Below the pieces are notes generated by a model that did no database searches, had not been told where the DNA came from, and worked only from the letters and a program-made list of their open reading frames with translations. Both the position numbers and the translations under genes were made by a program. Below, piece by piece: positions 13,775 to 22,020 of a stretch of 27,684 bases of DNA. The first letter of the stretch is position 1, and the number at the start of each line of letters is the position of its first letter. Where the stretch lies: NCBI GenBank assembly GCA_937871985.1, contig CALMPB010000374.1:1-27684 (forward strand), given 5' to 3'. Source of the DNA: an uncultured Burkholderiaceae bacterium. Lineage in GTDB: Bacteria > Pseudomonadota > Gammaproteobacteria > Burkholderiales > Burkholderiaceae.

Positions 13775-15213
13775 TGAACTCTTTTGTCGACCGCCATGGC
13801 TTGTGGTCGGACGAGCAGCAGCGCCAGGCTCGAGAGCTTGTGGGCCGCATCGATGCGGGCGAAATCGAAACCCTGCGTTTCATGTTTCCCGATCAGCACG
13901 GTGTCTTGCGCGGCAAGACCCTGGTGGCCGCCGAGGCGCGCGGCGCCCTGTGGAGCGGCGTCAATCTTACCTCCACCTTGCTGCTGAAGGACACCTCGCA
14001 TAAAACCGTGTTTCCTGTTTTCAATAGCGGGGGCTATCAGCTCGACGGCCTGCGCGGCGGGTCGGACTTCACCGTGGTGGCCGACCCGGCCACGTTCAAG
14101 GTGCTGCCGTGGGCGCATAAAACGGGCTGGGTGTTGTGCGACGCCTACCTGGGCGACGGCCGTCCCTGGCCGTTCGCCTCGCGGCACATCATGCAGCGGG
14201 CCATACAAAAGCTCGATGGGCATGGGCTGGATTTCATCGCCGGCCTGGAAGTCGAGTTTCATGTTTTCAAACTGGACGACGCGCGCATGGCGCTGGCCGA
14301 CTCCGGCCAGCCGGGCAACCCGCCCGAGGTTTCCCTGCTTACCCACGGCTACCAGTACCTGACCGAGCTGCGCTACGACCGGGTTGATGCGCTGATGGAG
14401 CTGCTGCGCATCAACCTGCAGGCCCTGGGCCTGCCTCTGCATTCTCTGGAAATCGAGTTTGGGCCCAGCCAGTTCGAGCTTACCTTCAGTCCAAGCTGCG
14501 GCGTGGCGGCGGCCGATCTCATGATCCTGCTGCGCAGCGCCATCAAGCAGGTCTGCCAGCGCAACGGCTATCACGCCACCTTCATGTGCCGCCCGCACAT
14601 CCCGAATGTCATGTCCAGCGGCTGGCATCTGCATCAGTCTTTGCGCCGTAAAAGCGACGGCGTCAATGTGTTCATGCCTGCAGCGGACAACGACGAGGCT
14701 TTGTCGGGGCTTGGAATGGCCTATCTGGGCGGGCTCAAGGAACATGCCTGCGGCGCCGCTTTTTTTGCAAGCCCCACAATAAACGGTTACCGCCGCTATC
14801 GCCCGTTCTCGCTGGCGCCCGACCGGGCAAGCTGGGCGCGCGACAATCGCGCCGCCATGCTGCGCGTGCTGGGCGGGCCGGGCATCGCGGCCAGCCGCAT
14901 CGAGAACCGCATTGGCGAGCCCACGGCCAATCCTTATTTGTACATGGCGTCGCAACTGTTCTCGGGCTTGCACGGCATGGAAAGCCATATCGACCCCGGC
15001 CCTTCGGCCGACGCGCCTTACGAGACCCCGGCGGCATCGCTGCCCCGCTCGCTGGCCGAGGCGCTGCAGCACCTGCGCCAGGACGAATACCTGTGCGGGC
15101 AGATGGGCCAGCCGTTCATCGACTACCTGTGCTTCATCAAAGAGGCGGAAATCGCTCGCTTCAACCTCGAAGTCACCGAATGGGAGCACCGCGAGTATTT
15201 CGATATGTTCTAA
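13771..15213 (+). CDS. Glutamine-synthetase-like gamma-glutamyl ligase
   Basis: This is a 480-residue member of the glutamine synthetase superfamily. Metal and ATP site residues are retained: E160 and E162 (GLEVEF), E229 and E236 (EIEFGPSQFE), H286 and H288 (GWHLHQS), N338 (TINGYRR), R376 and R380 (RIENR) and E383 (GEPTANPY). It should join the gamma-carboxyl of glutamate to an amine with ATP. True glutamine synthetase is unlikely, because the gene overlaps a Rieske oxygenase by four bases and a glutamine-amidotransferase-like hydrolase follows downstream. This recalls TdnQ/AtdA1 (gamma-glutamylanilide synthetase), IpuC (isopropylamine) and PuuA (putrescine). GGAAG precedes the ATG inside the oxygenase end; a second ATG follows directly. 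The amine substrate cannot be read from the sequence. Confidence 0.9.
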   Translation: MMNSFVDRHGLWSDEQQRQARELVGRIDAGEIETLRFMFPDQHGVLRGKTLVAAEARGALWSGVNLTSTLLLKDTSHKTVFPVFNSGGYQLDGLRGGSDFTVVADPATFKVLPWAHKTGWVLCDAYLGDGRPWPFASRHIMQRAIQKLDGHGLDFIAGLEVEFHVFKLDDARMALADSGQPGNPPEVSLLTHGYQYLTELRYDRVDALMELLRINLQALGLPLHSLEIEFGPSQFELTFSPSCGVAAADLMILLRSAIKQVCQRNGYHATFMCRPHIPNVMSSGWHLHQSLRRKSDGVNVFMPAADNDEALSGLGMAYLGGLKEHACGAAFFASPTINGYRRYRPFSLAPDRASWARDNRAAMLRVLGGPGIAASRIENRIGEPTANPYLYMASQLFSGLHGMESHIDPGPSADAPYETPAASLPRSLAEALQHLRQDEYLCGQMGQPFIDYLCFIKEAEIARFNLEVTEWEHREYFDMF

Positions 15214-15226
15214 AGAGAGATGCATC

Positions 15227-15272
15227 GCCGGGAATAAACCATCCCCGGCACAACGCATGCCCGACACCGGGC
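15227..15272 (+). other. Two tandem stem-loops between the ligase and binding-protein genes
   Basis: GCCGGG (15227-15232) pairs with CCCGGC (15244-15249), and GCCCG (15259-15263) pairs with CGGGC (15268-15272). A run of six T begins 10 bases after the second stem. They could cause partial termination or protect mRNA ends, making the 135-bp gap a point where ligase and binding-protein levels diverge. Confidence 0.35.
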
Positions 15273-15348
15273 TGTGTTCAATTTTTTCAAAATTTTCTGC
15301 AGTAAGTTCAGCAACATCCATCAAACGAGTTACTTAACCAGGAAGATC

Positions 15349-16533
15349 ATGATAAAGAAGAAATACGCATTGACGGCCATTGCCTTGGCCTGTGTTGGTG
15401 TGTTGGGTTCGGCCCATGCCGAAGATGGCAAACTGCGCATCGGCCTCATTGCCACCTATACCGGGCCCTACGCCGATTACGGCCGGCAGTTCGATGCGGG
15501 CATCGCCCTGTATTTGAAGGAGCATGGCGGCAAGATCGACGGCAAGGAAGTCGAGATCATCCGCAAGGACACCGCCGGCCCCGCACCCGACGTCGCCAAG
15601 CGCTTGGCGCAGGAACTGGTGGTGCGCGACAAGGTCAGCTTCATTACCGGGCTGGACTTCAGCCCCAACGCCTATGCGGTGGCGGCGGTTTCCACCCAGT
15701 CCAAGACGCCCACCATCATCATGAACGCCGCCTCGTCGGGCATCACGAAAAGCTCGCCCTATATTGCGCGCCTGTCGTTTACCGTACAACAGGTCAGCGC
15801 GCCCATGGCCTCGTGGATGCTGAAGCAAGGCATCAAGAATGTCTATACGGTCGTGGCCGACTACGCCTCGGGAGTCGACGCCGAAAAAGCGTTCTCGAAG
15901 GAATTCACCCAAGGCGGCGGCGCCATCGTGCATAGCGTGCGCACGCCCATGAGCACACCCGACTTCTCGGCCTATGTCCAGCACATCAAGGACACCAAGC
16001 CGGAAGCCGTGTTTTTCTTCTTCCCGTCCGGCGTCATGCCCCAGGCCTTCCTCAAGGCCTGGAAGGAGCGCGGCCTGGACAAAACCGGCATCAAGCTGTT
16101 CGCCACCGGCGAAGCCACCGACGACAGCTTCCTCGAAGCGACCGGCGACGTGGCGCTGGGGCTCATTACCAGCCACCATTACTCGTACGCCCATCCGTCG
16201 GCAAAGAACAAGAAGTTCATCCAGGACTTCGCCACCCAGTTCGGCACCAACCTGCGCCCCAACTATTTTTCCGTCACGGCCTACGACGGCATGACCGCCA
16301 TTGCCGAAGCGCTTAAAAAGACCAAGGGCAATCTGCAGGGCGACAAGATCATGGCCGCCTTGAAGGGCATGCAAATCGAAAGCCCGCGCGGGCCGATCGA
16401 GATCGACCCGGTGACACGCGACATCGTCCAAACCGTCTATATCCGCAAGACGGAACGTGTCGATGGCAAGCTCGTCAATGTCGAGTTCGACAAGTTCGAC
16501 AAGGTCAAGGATCCCGCCAAAGAAGGGTCGTAA
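15349..16533 (+). CDS. Periplasmic solute-binding protein (type I, LivK-like) of the amine-oxidation operon
   Basis: This is a 394-residue secreted binding protein. The signal peptide is about residues 1-24 (basic MIKKKY, hydrophobic core, cleavage after SAHA), and the mature protein begins EDGKLRIGLIATYTGPYADYG, the usual first strand and binding loop of the branched-chain amino acid/urea-type family. AGGAAG lies a few bases before ATG 15349; a longer frame to 15274 would spoil the signal peptide. It lies between the ligase and the amidotransferase-like gene, all in one direction, so it most likely captures the substrate of that pathway in the periplasm. No permease or ATPase genes accompany it. 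It is only distantly alike to the two other binding proteins in the window, so the three are not recent duplicates. Confidence 0.88.
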   Translation: MIKKKYALTAIALACVGVLGSAHAEDGKLRIGLIATYTGPYADYGRQFDAGIALYLKEHGGKIDGKEVEIIRKDTAGPAPDVAKRLAQELVVRDKVSFITGLDFSPNAYAVAAVSTQSKTPTIIMNAASSGITKSSPYIARLSFTVQQVSAPMASWMLKQGIKNVYTVVADYASGVDAEKAFSKEFTQGGGAIVHSVRTPMSTPDFSAYVQHIKDTKPEAVFFFFPSGVMPQAFLKAWKERGLDKTGIKLFATGEATDDSFLEATGDVALGLITSHHYSYAHPSAKNKKFIQDFATQFGTNLRPNYFSVTAYDGMTAIAEALKKTKGNLQGDKIMAALKGMQIESPRGPIEIDPVTRDIVQTVYIRKTERVDGKLVNVEFDKFDKVKDPAKEGS

Positions 16534-16604
16534 TCTCCAGGCCGCCGGCACCCTGACGGCCAGGTATTGAAATTCGGCAGCGTTGTAGAGGGCTTGTTAA
16601 AATC

Positions 16605-17333
16605 ATGGACATGAAACCCATTGCCGTATTCCAACACACTGAAGTCGGGGCGCCCGGTTCGGTCATCCCCATTCTTGAAAGCCTGGGCATGCGCTGCGAG
16701 CTGATCAAGGTGGTCGATGGCCAGGCCGTGCCCGAACACGCCGGCGATTACGCCGGCCTGGTATTCATGGGCGGCTACATGAGCGTGCATGACCCCTTGC
16801 CCTGGATAGCCCAGGAATGCGCGCTCATACGGCATGCCGACCTGCTGGATATTCCGGTTGCCGGCCATTGCCTGGGCAGCCAGTTGGTGGCCTTTGCCTT
16901 CGGTGCGAACGTCCACAAGAATGTCCGCAGCGAAATCGGCTGGCAGGAGGTCGTGGTCGAAGGCGGCCCCTTGGGGCTGGACTGGTGGGGCGAGCCCGAG
17001 GGCTCGGTGATTCCCGCTTTTCAATGGCATGGCGACACCTTCGATCTGCCGGTCGGCGCGCAGCGCATCGCCACCGGCGCGCATTGCGCCAACCAGGCCT
17101 TTGTGCTGCGTGACATGCACCTGGCCATGCAATCGCATTTTGAAATGACCCCGGAGCTTGTCGAGCTATCGTTGGAGCGCAATGGCGCCCAGCTCGAGCG
17201 CGAATACGCGCGCGGCAATCCGGCGGTGACGTCCATGGAAGAAACCCGTCACAACGTGCCCGAGCGCACGCAGGCCATGGCTCAGATCTTGACCCAGCTT
17301 TACAGCCGCTGGGTCGTCAATTGCAAGCCTTGA
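16605..17333 (+). CDS. Class I glutamine amidotransferase-like gamma-glutamyl hydrolase
   Basis: This is a 242-residue stand-alone class I glutamine amidotransferase domain. The nucleophile elbow GHCLGSQ gives C89, and H178 with E180 (QSHFE) completes the triad. NVRSEIGWQEV and FQWHGDTFDLP are typical of the GMP-synthase-like branch. There is no synthetase partner domain, so it should act as a hydrolase on gamma-glutamyl amides rather than feed ammonia to a synthase. In aniline degradation the comparable TdnT/AtdA2 removes gamma-glutamylanilide, and PuuD does the corresponding step in the putrescine pathway. Here it would release the product or clear excess gamma-glutamyl intermediate. GAGGG lies 12 bases before ATG 16605, a long spacing; ATG 16611 is an alternative. 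It is the last gene of the operon, 71 bp after the binding protein. Confidence 0.85.
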   Translation: MDMKPIAVFQHTEVGAPGSVIPILESLGMRCELIKVVDGQAVPEHAGDYAGLVFMGGYMSVHDPLPWIAQECALIRHADLLDIPVAGHCLGSQLVAFAFGANVHKNVRSEIGWQEVVVEGGPLGLDWWGEPEGSVIPAFQWHGDTFDLPVGAQRIATGAHCANQAFVLRDMHLAMQSHFEMTPELVELSLERNGAQLEREYARGNPAVTSMEETRHNVPERTQAMAQILTQLYSRWVVNCKP

Positions 17334-17519
17334 GTGCCGGCCGCCGGCGGATGCCCATGCGCAATCTGCGCCTGGCGTGATCTAAAGGCTGAAAGCCGGC
17401 TGATGTGTGGTTGAGATGCAGGTGGAGTTGCTAGGCCCGGGATTTTAAGGTAGTTTTAAAAGAAAATAGCCGAATACGCCAGAGCTTCCGGCTTATTGAA
17501 CCAACAACAAGGGCCGGTA

Positions 17520-19466
17520 ATGCAAAGTTTTATAAAAAGACTGCAATGGGGTTTGTTGATCGCCGGCCTTACATTGATGCTCGGGGCATGCCAGGATTCC
17601 AACGATCAGGATGCCGGCTTACCGCCCGTGGATGTCGGCGGCAACCCTGCGCTGGTGTCGGTGCAGCCGGATTCTCAGACCTTGACGATGCCGCCGACTA
17701 AAGTGGTGGCTACTTTCGACGTTGCGGTGAGCAAGCTGGGGCCGAAGTTCTTCCAGGTCGGCGGCACATGCTCAACGCTTCCGGCGGCGAGCTCTTCAAT
17801 CGATCCAGGCGGAAAGGTCGTCACGGTGACGCTCAGCGGCGCCCATTGTCTTGGGGCGCAAAGCGTGACGCTCACACTGGACCCCGGCGCCGCGGAATTT
17901 GCCGGCCCTGTGCTGGATCCGGGCGGCATCTGGACACGCACCTACACCATTCCGCTGGGCGCGCAGAGCCTGGGCGGCACGGTTACCGGTCTCGCCGGCA
18001 CACTCGTGCTGGTGAACAACGGCGGCGATCCTTTGTCGCTGGGCGGCGACGGTCATTTCGAGTTTCCCACGCTGGTTACGGAACACGCCCCGTACGCGGT
18101 AACCGTGCAGACGCAGCCGGCCGCGCAACTGTGTTCGGTCACCAACGGCAGCGGCACCATGGGAACGGCGGCCGTCCAGGACGTACAAGTGGTGTGCTCG
18201 ACGAACACGCGCACGCTGGGCGGTACGATTTCAGGCCTTGCGGGAGGAGAGTCGCTCACCTTGCACGACAGCGCGGGCGGCAGCCTTGCGCAGACCGTGA
18301 ACGGGTCGTTCACGTTGCCGCAGCGCATCGCGCAGGGCAGCGCCTACTCGGTAACGGTGGCCGCACAGCCCGCCACGCAGACTTGTACGGTCAGCAATGG
18401 CACAGGCATTGTTGGCGGTACGGACGTCAGCAATGTGCAGGTTGTGTGCTCAATCAACGCCTACACGGTGGGCGGCACAGTCTCGGGTTTGGTCGGTACG
18501 GTGACACTGCAGAACAACGGCGGCGATAATCTGTCGATAAGCAGCGACGGCTCGTTCACTTTTTCGGCGCCCGTTGCCCAAGGTTCGTCCTACAACGTCA
18601 CGGTGCTGACCCAACCGCTAGCCCAGACCTGCACTGTGACCAATGGTTTCGGCACGATGGGGGCGAGCAACGTTTCGAACGTCGGCGTCAATTGTGTCGC
18701 AAATACGACCACGCTGAGCGTTTCTTCCACGGGCGTGATTCCCGTGGGGAGCGGGACGGGGAGCTTGACCGTGACCAATACAGGCACCCTTTACACCGCC
18801 ACGAACGTCCATGTCGAGCTGCCGGCCGGATGGACGGCCGTCACACAGGACAGCAGCAACTGCACGAGCATTGCGCCGAATAATGGCACCTGCACTCTGT
18901 CTTTCTCGTCGACGGCGCCATACGTGGCCAAAAGTAATATACCGATTACGGCGGATAATGTTTCGTCGCCTCCAACTACTGTCCTGGCGTTTAGCGTTGA
19001 CGGCTACCTGGTTTTCGCCGTGGATTCTGGTTCGTCCGCGACGGTCGTCGATTCCGCCGATATAAGCACGGCCATCACGTGGGGCAATGATGGCACTGTG
19101 ACCAATTGCAATAGCGAGGTCGATGGAGCCGTCAACACAGCCTGTCTGGTGATGGCTGGCAATGCGCCGGCTGCCGCCGCGTGCCATGACAGCACAGGCG
19201 GCGGCGTTTCACCAGGTACTTGGTATTTGCCGGCGATCTGCCAGCTTGGAAGTGACGGTTGCGCCCCAGGCTTGCCTAATTTGCAAGACAACTTGATCCA
19301 ATACGGCTTTGCAAATCTAGCATCCAGCTTCTATTGGAGTTCGACGGAATCCAACGCTACGCCTGGCATGGCCTCCGAGGCGTACTCGCCAAGCTCTCAG
19401 TTGCGTTTCTTAATGGCCAAGATAAATGCCTTCTCCGCGCGTTGCGTACGCGAAATCACGTACTGA
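17520..19466 (+). CDS. Surface lipoprotein with three tandem repeats and DUF1566-like C-terminus
   Basis: This is a 648-residue predicted lipoprotein. The signal sequence ends in the lipobox LGAC with C24 as the acylated residue; the start at ATG 17520 is supported by AAGGG a few bases upstream. An Ig-like segment (about 45-145) is followed by three repeats of about 77-80 residues (near 150-227, 232-310 and 316-392), each starting GGT-(V/I)-(T/S)-GL and ending in a C-(S/T)-V ... VxC cysteine pair that could form a disulfide. A further all-beta segment (400-495) and a C-terminal domain with WYLPAICQL and YWSSTES, typical of DUF1566/Lcl-type domains, complete it. A role in adhesion or envelope structure is possible but not shown. 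It is flanked by catabolic clusters and belongs to neither. Confidence 0.85.
   Translation: MQSFIKRLQWGLLIAGLTLMLGACQDSNDQDAGLPPVDVGGNPALVSVQPDSQTLTMPPTKVVATFDVAVSKLGPKFFQVGGTCSTLPAASSSIDPGGKVVTVTLSGAHCLGAQSVTLTLDPGAAEFAGPVLDPGGIWTRTYTIPLGAQSLGGTVTGLAGTLVLVNNGGDPLSLGGDGHFEFPTLVTEHAPYAVTVQTQPAAQLCSVTNGSGTMGTAAVQDVQVVCSTNTRTLGGTISGLAGGESLTLHDSAGGSLAQTVNGSFTLPQRIAQGSAYSVTVAAQPATQTCTVSNGTGIVGGTDVSNVQVVCSINAYTVGGTVSGLVGTVTLQNNGGDNLSISSDGSFTFSAPVAQGSSYNVTVLTQPLAQTCTVTNGFGTMGASNVSNVGVNCVANTTTLSVSSTGVIPVGSGTGSLTVTNTGTLYTATNVHVELPAGWTAVTQDSSNCTSIAPNNGTCTLSFSSTAPYVAKSNIPITADNVSSPPTTVLAFSVDGYLVFAVDSGSSATVVDSADISTAITWGNDGTVTNCNSEVDGAVNTACLVMAGNAPAAAACHDSTGGGVSPGTWYLPAICQLGSDGCAPGLPNLQDNLIQYGFANLASSFYWSSTESNATPGMASEAYSPSSQLRFLMAKINAFSARCVREITY
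17967..18695 (+). repeat. Three diverged tandem repeats (about 235-250 bp) inside the lipoprotein gene
   Basis: Each unit encodes a GGTxxGL start, a glycine-rich middle, a (Y)xVTV segment and two cysteines. Units are alike in protein but diverged in DNA, so the array is old rather than a recent slippage product. Confidence 0.7.
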
Positions 19467-19530
19467 AGGGCGCGCCTGGTACAAGGGCGGTATCAGGCGC
19501 AGGCAGCAAGCCGTGTTGGAGCCCGGTGGA

Positions 19531-20808
19531 TCAAGCCTTTGCAATGGCGGGCAGCACCTTGCCCGTGCAGCTTCCGAAGCCCACCCGGTACCCTTCGCCC
19601 TGGCACCAGCCCTTAAGAATGAGCTCGTCGCCGTCCTCGATGAAGCTGCGGGTTTGCCCGTCGGCAAGCGGCAGCGGCGTCTTGCCGTTCCAGGTCAGTT
19701 CCAGCAGGCTGCCCAGCGAGTCCCGCGTGGGGCCGCTGATGGTGCCCGAGCCCATCAGGTCGCCCACATTGGTGTTGCAGCCCGAAACCGTGTGGTGGGC
19801 CAGTTGCTGCGCCATGCTCCAGTACATGTACCGGAAGTTGGTATGCGAAAGGCGAGTGGCTTCGGCGGATTTTTCGGGCTTCAGGTAGACCTCGAGCTGG
19901 ATGTCGAAAGCATGCTTGCCCGCGTGCCGCAAATAAGAAAGAGGTTCGGGCGACTGCGCCGGCTGTTGAACCCGGAAAGGTTCCAGGGCCGCCATGGTGA
20001 CGACCCAGGGAGAAATGGTGGTGGCGAAAGTCTTGGCGTTGAACGGGCCGAGGGGCACGTATTCCCAGGCCTGCAGATCGCGCGCCGACCAGTCGTTCAG
20101 CAGCACCATGCCGAAAATATGGCTTTCGGCGTTTTCGCAGGCAATGGGCGAACCCAGCTTCGAGGGCTGGCCGATGATGAAGCCGGTCTCCAGCTCGAAA
20201 TCCAGCTTGCGGCAGGCTGAGAAAATGGGCCGTTCCTGGTCGGGCAGCTTGATCTGGCCGTTGGGCCGCAGCACCGGAGTGCCGCTGACCACGACGGACG
20301 ACGCCCGCCCGTTGTAGCCGATGGGGATTTCCTTCCAGTTGGGCAGTAAAGCGTTGTTGGGATCCCGGAACATGGCGCCGACGTTGGTGGCGTGTTCTTT
20401 CGAGGAGTAAAAGTCGGTATAGCCCGGAATATGGACGGGCAGGTGCATAGTGGCATCCGACTGCTTGCTGAGCGCGCGGGCGCGCAACACGGTGTCGTCG
20501 CGCAGGGTGGCGCAGCCCGAGTCCAGCAGCTCGGCAAGCCGCGCGCGCGCCGCCGCCCAGGCCTGCTTACCCAGGGCGATGAAGCCGTTCAGCGTGGGTT
20601 GGGCGAAAACCGCCGGCTCGGCGCCCGGAATCTTCAACAAGCCGCTGGCCGCCAGCACCGATAAGTCCAGAATCTGGTCGCCGATGGCAACGCCCACGCG
20701 TGGAGCCGGATTGGCCGCATTGCTGAATATTCCGTATGGAAGATTCTGTATCGGAAAGTCGCAGTGCGCTGCGTTGGCGCTTTCTAACCAGCTTTGTGCT
20801 GTGCCCAT
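19531..20808 (-). CDS. fahA: Fumarylacetoacetase
   Basis: This is a 425-residue full-length fumarylacetoacetase, which hydrolyses fumarylacetoacetate to fumarate and acetoacetate at the end of homogentisate (tyrosine/phenylalanine) breakdown. Active-site residues are present: D132 and H139 (YTDFYSSKEHATNVG), E205 and E207 (KLDFELE), D239 (LNDWSARD), Q246 and K259. The typical N-terminal beta domain precedes them. GAGGATCC lies just before the ATG. Homogentisate dioxygenase (hmgA), its usual neighbour in Burkholderiales, is absent on both sides. It lies 127 bp downstream of the decarboxylase-like gene in the same direction, so it may be the last gene of that cluster or have its own promoter. 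It converges with the lipoprotein gene with 64 bp between the two stop codons and no clear terminator. Confidence 0.95.
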   Translation of the reverse strand: MGTAQSWLESANAAHCDFPIQNLPYGIFSNAANPAPRVGVAIGDQILDLSVLAASGLLKIPGAEPAVFAQPTLNGFIALGKQAWAAARARLAELLDSGCATLRDDTVLRARALSKQSDATMHLPVHIPGYTDFYSSKEHATNVGAMFRDPNNALLPNWKEIPIGYNGRASSVVVSGTPVLRPNGQIKLPDQERPIFSACRKLDFELETGFIIGQPSKLGSPIACENAESHIFGMVLLNDWSARDLQAWEYVPLGPFNAKTFATTISPWVVTMAALEPFRVQQPAQSPEPLSYLRHAGKHAFDIQLEVYLKPEKSAEATRLSHTNFRYMYWSMAQQLAHHTVSGCNTNVGDLMGSGTISGPTRDSLGSLLELTWNGKTPLPLADGQTRSFIEDGDELILKGWCQGEGYRVGFGSCTGKVLPAIAKA

Positions 20809-20935
20809 GGTGGGATCCTCGTTGTTGGCGGCAAAGGATCTATCTTATGCAAAATCGCCCGCAATGAGAAGTGGCGTCGATATAGCAAGAGCGGTCATGT
20901 ATCCCAGCCGGGCGTTTTATTCAGCTTTGGAGTGC

Positions 20936-21928
20936 TTAAATCTTGAATGACTCCAGCGCTTCGGGGGCGAATAGCTCCCGTGGTTGCAACTGCTTTTTCG
21001 ACAAACCCTGTTCGTATGAATAGCGCAAGAAGGTTGCCAGCGTTTTTTCGTTCTTTTCGAAACCATAAGGCCAGAAGTCGTCTCCCATCTCGGCGCGTAC
21101 CTGTTCGACATGAGACGTCAGCCAGGGCAGCATGGCTTTCAGCGCGGCGGTGTCGTAGAGGTCTTTATAGGTGTGAAGCTGAGACTCGGTCAGCGCCTTC
21201 ATCAGCGACTGGGCGACCCAGCGGTTAGCCTCGTATACGTCGCGGCGGATGGCGATGGTGTGCATGATGGGAAATATGCCGGTAGCGCGAAAGTAGTCGC
21301 GCTCGACTTTTTCGTAATCCTGAAAGAGACGTTTGACCTTGCCTGCGCCCTTGAGGAAGCTGGACGGCATTCGCGCAGTATAGAGTGCGTCGATTTCACC
21401 ATCCAGCAGCATTTGGGAGAGTGTCTGCGTAGGCCCTATGCTTTGCACTTTGATATTTGGCGGTAAATCGAGCTTGAGCTTTTCGGGGCGGCCCGGCTCT
21501 TCTTCGCCGCCGGTGTAATAGGTCACGCTATCTACGGGTACTCCGTAGTGTTCGGCCAGAATGCCGCGAATCCATGTCGGCGCGGTCATCTGGTATTCGG
21601 GGTTGCCGACGCGTTTGCCGATCAAGTCTTTGGGTTCCCGGATGCCGGAATCCGCGTTTACGTAGATGCACGAATGGCGAAACATACGGGACGGGAAAAT
21701 CGGGATTGCGATGAAGGGCGGGTCGGGCTGAAAACGTGAAACGACATAAGAGGACAGCGACATTTCGCAGGCGTCGAACTCTTTGTGCCGCAGCATTCTG
21801 AAGAATGTTTCTTCGACCGGCATGTCCAGATAGTTGAGGTCGATGCCATCAGGCTGCACGGTGCCTAATTGCAGGGCGCGAGTGCGATCGTAGTTCCAGC
21901 AGCCGAAGCTGAGTTTGAGTTTGGACAT
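20936..21928 (-). CDS. 4,5-dihydroxyphthalate decarboxylase-like protein (periplasmic-binding-protein fold)
   Basis: This 330-residue protein resembles 4,5-dihydroxyphthalate decarboxylase (Pht5 type), a family with the fold of NMT1/ThiY-like binding proteins. The N-terminus LKLSFGCWNYDRTRAL, then PVEETFFRMLRHKEFDACEMSLSSYV, is characteristic. It has no signal peptide, supporting a cytoplasmic enzyme rather than a transporter component. The known reaction is decarboxylation of 4,5-dihydroxyphthalate to protocatechuate; related proteins of unknown substrate are common. It follows a VanA-like Rieske oxygenase (92-bp gap), an order consistent with hydroxylation followed by decarboxylation. The start at 21928 is chosen by homology of the N-terminus; an in-frame ATG at 21982 adds 18 unusual residues, and neither has a strong Shine-Dalgarno sequence. 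Family is clear, substrate is not. Confidence 0.83.
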   Translation of the reverse strand: MSKLKLSFGCWNYDRTRALQLGTVQPDGIDLNYLDMPVEETFFRMLRHKEFDACEMSLSSYVVSRFQPDPPFIAIPIFPSRMFRHSCIYVNADSGIREPKDLIGKRVGNPEYQMTAPTWIRGILAEHYGVPVDSVTYYTGGEEEPGRPEKLKLDLPPNIKVQSIGPTQTLSQMLLDGEIDALYTARMPSSFLKGAGKVKRLFQDYEKVERDYFRATGIFPIMHTIAIRRDVYEANRWVAQSLMKALTESQLHTYKDLYDTAALKAMLPWLTSHVEQVRAEMGDDFWPYGFEKNEKTLATFLRYSYEQGLSKKQLQPRELFAPEALESFKI

Positions 21929-22020
21929 AGGTGATTTCAAAATACGGTTTGGTTGAAGCTTCAATGGCTTTGGTTGCAGCATTCATGTGCGCTTGGAGCG
22001 CTCTGATTCAATCGTGCGTG

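Noticed and set aside
13771..15213. Ordinary glutamine synthetase (glnA)
   Set aside because: Its overlap with a Rieske oxygenase and the nearby amidotransferase-like hydrolase make a role in general nitrogen assimilation unlikely, and glnA normally neighbours ntrBC.
13687..15324. A 545-codon minus-strand open frame across the glutamine-synthetase-like gene
   Set aside because: Shadow of a conserved enzyme with all active-site residues; the composition is not protein-like.
20936..21928. ABC transporter substrate-binding protein
   Set aside because: No signal peptide, and the N-terminal sequence matches the 4,5-dihydroxyphthalate decarboxylase family.
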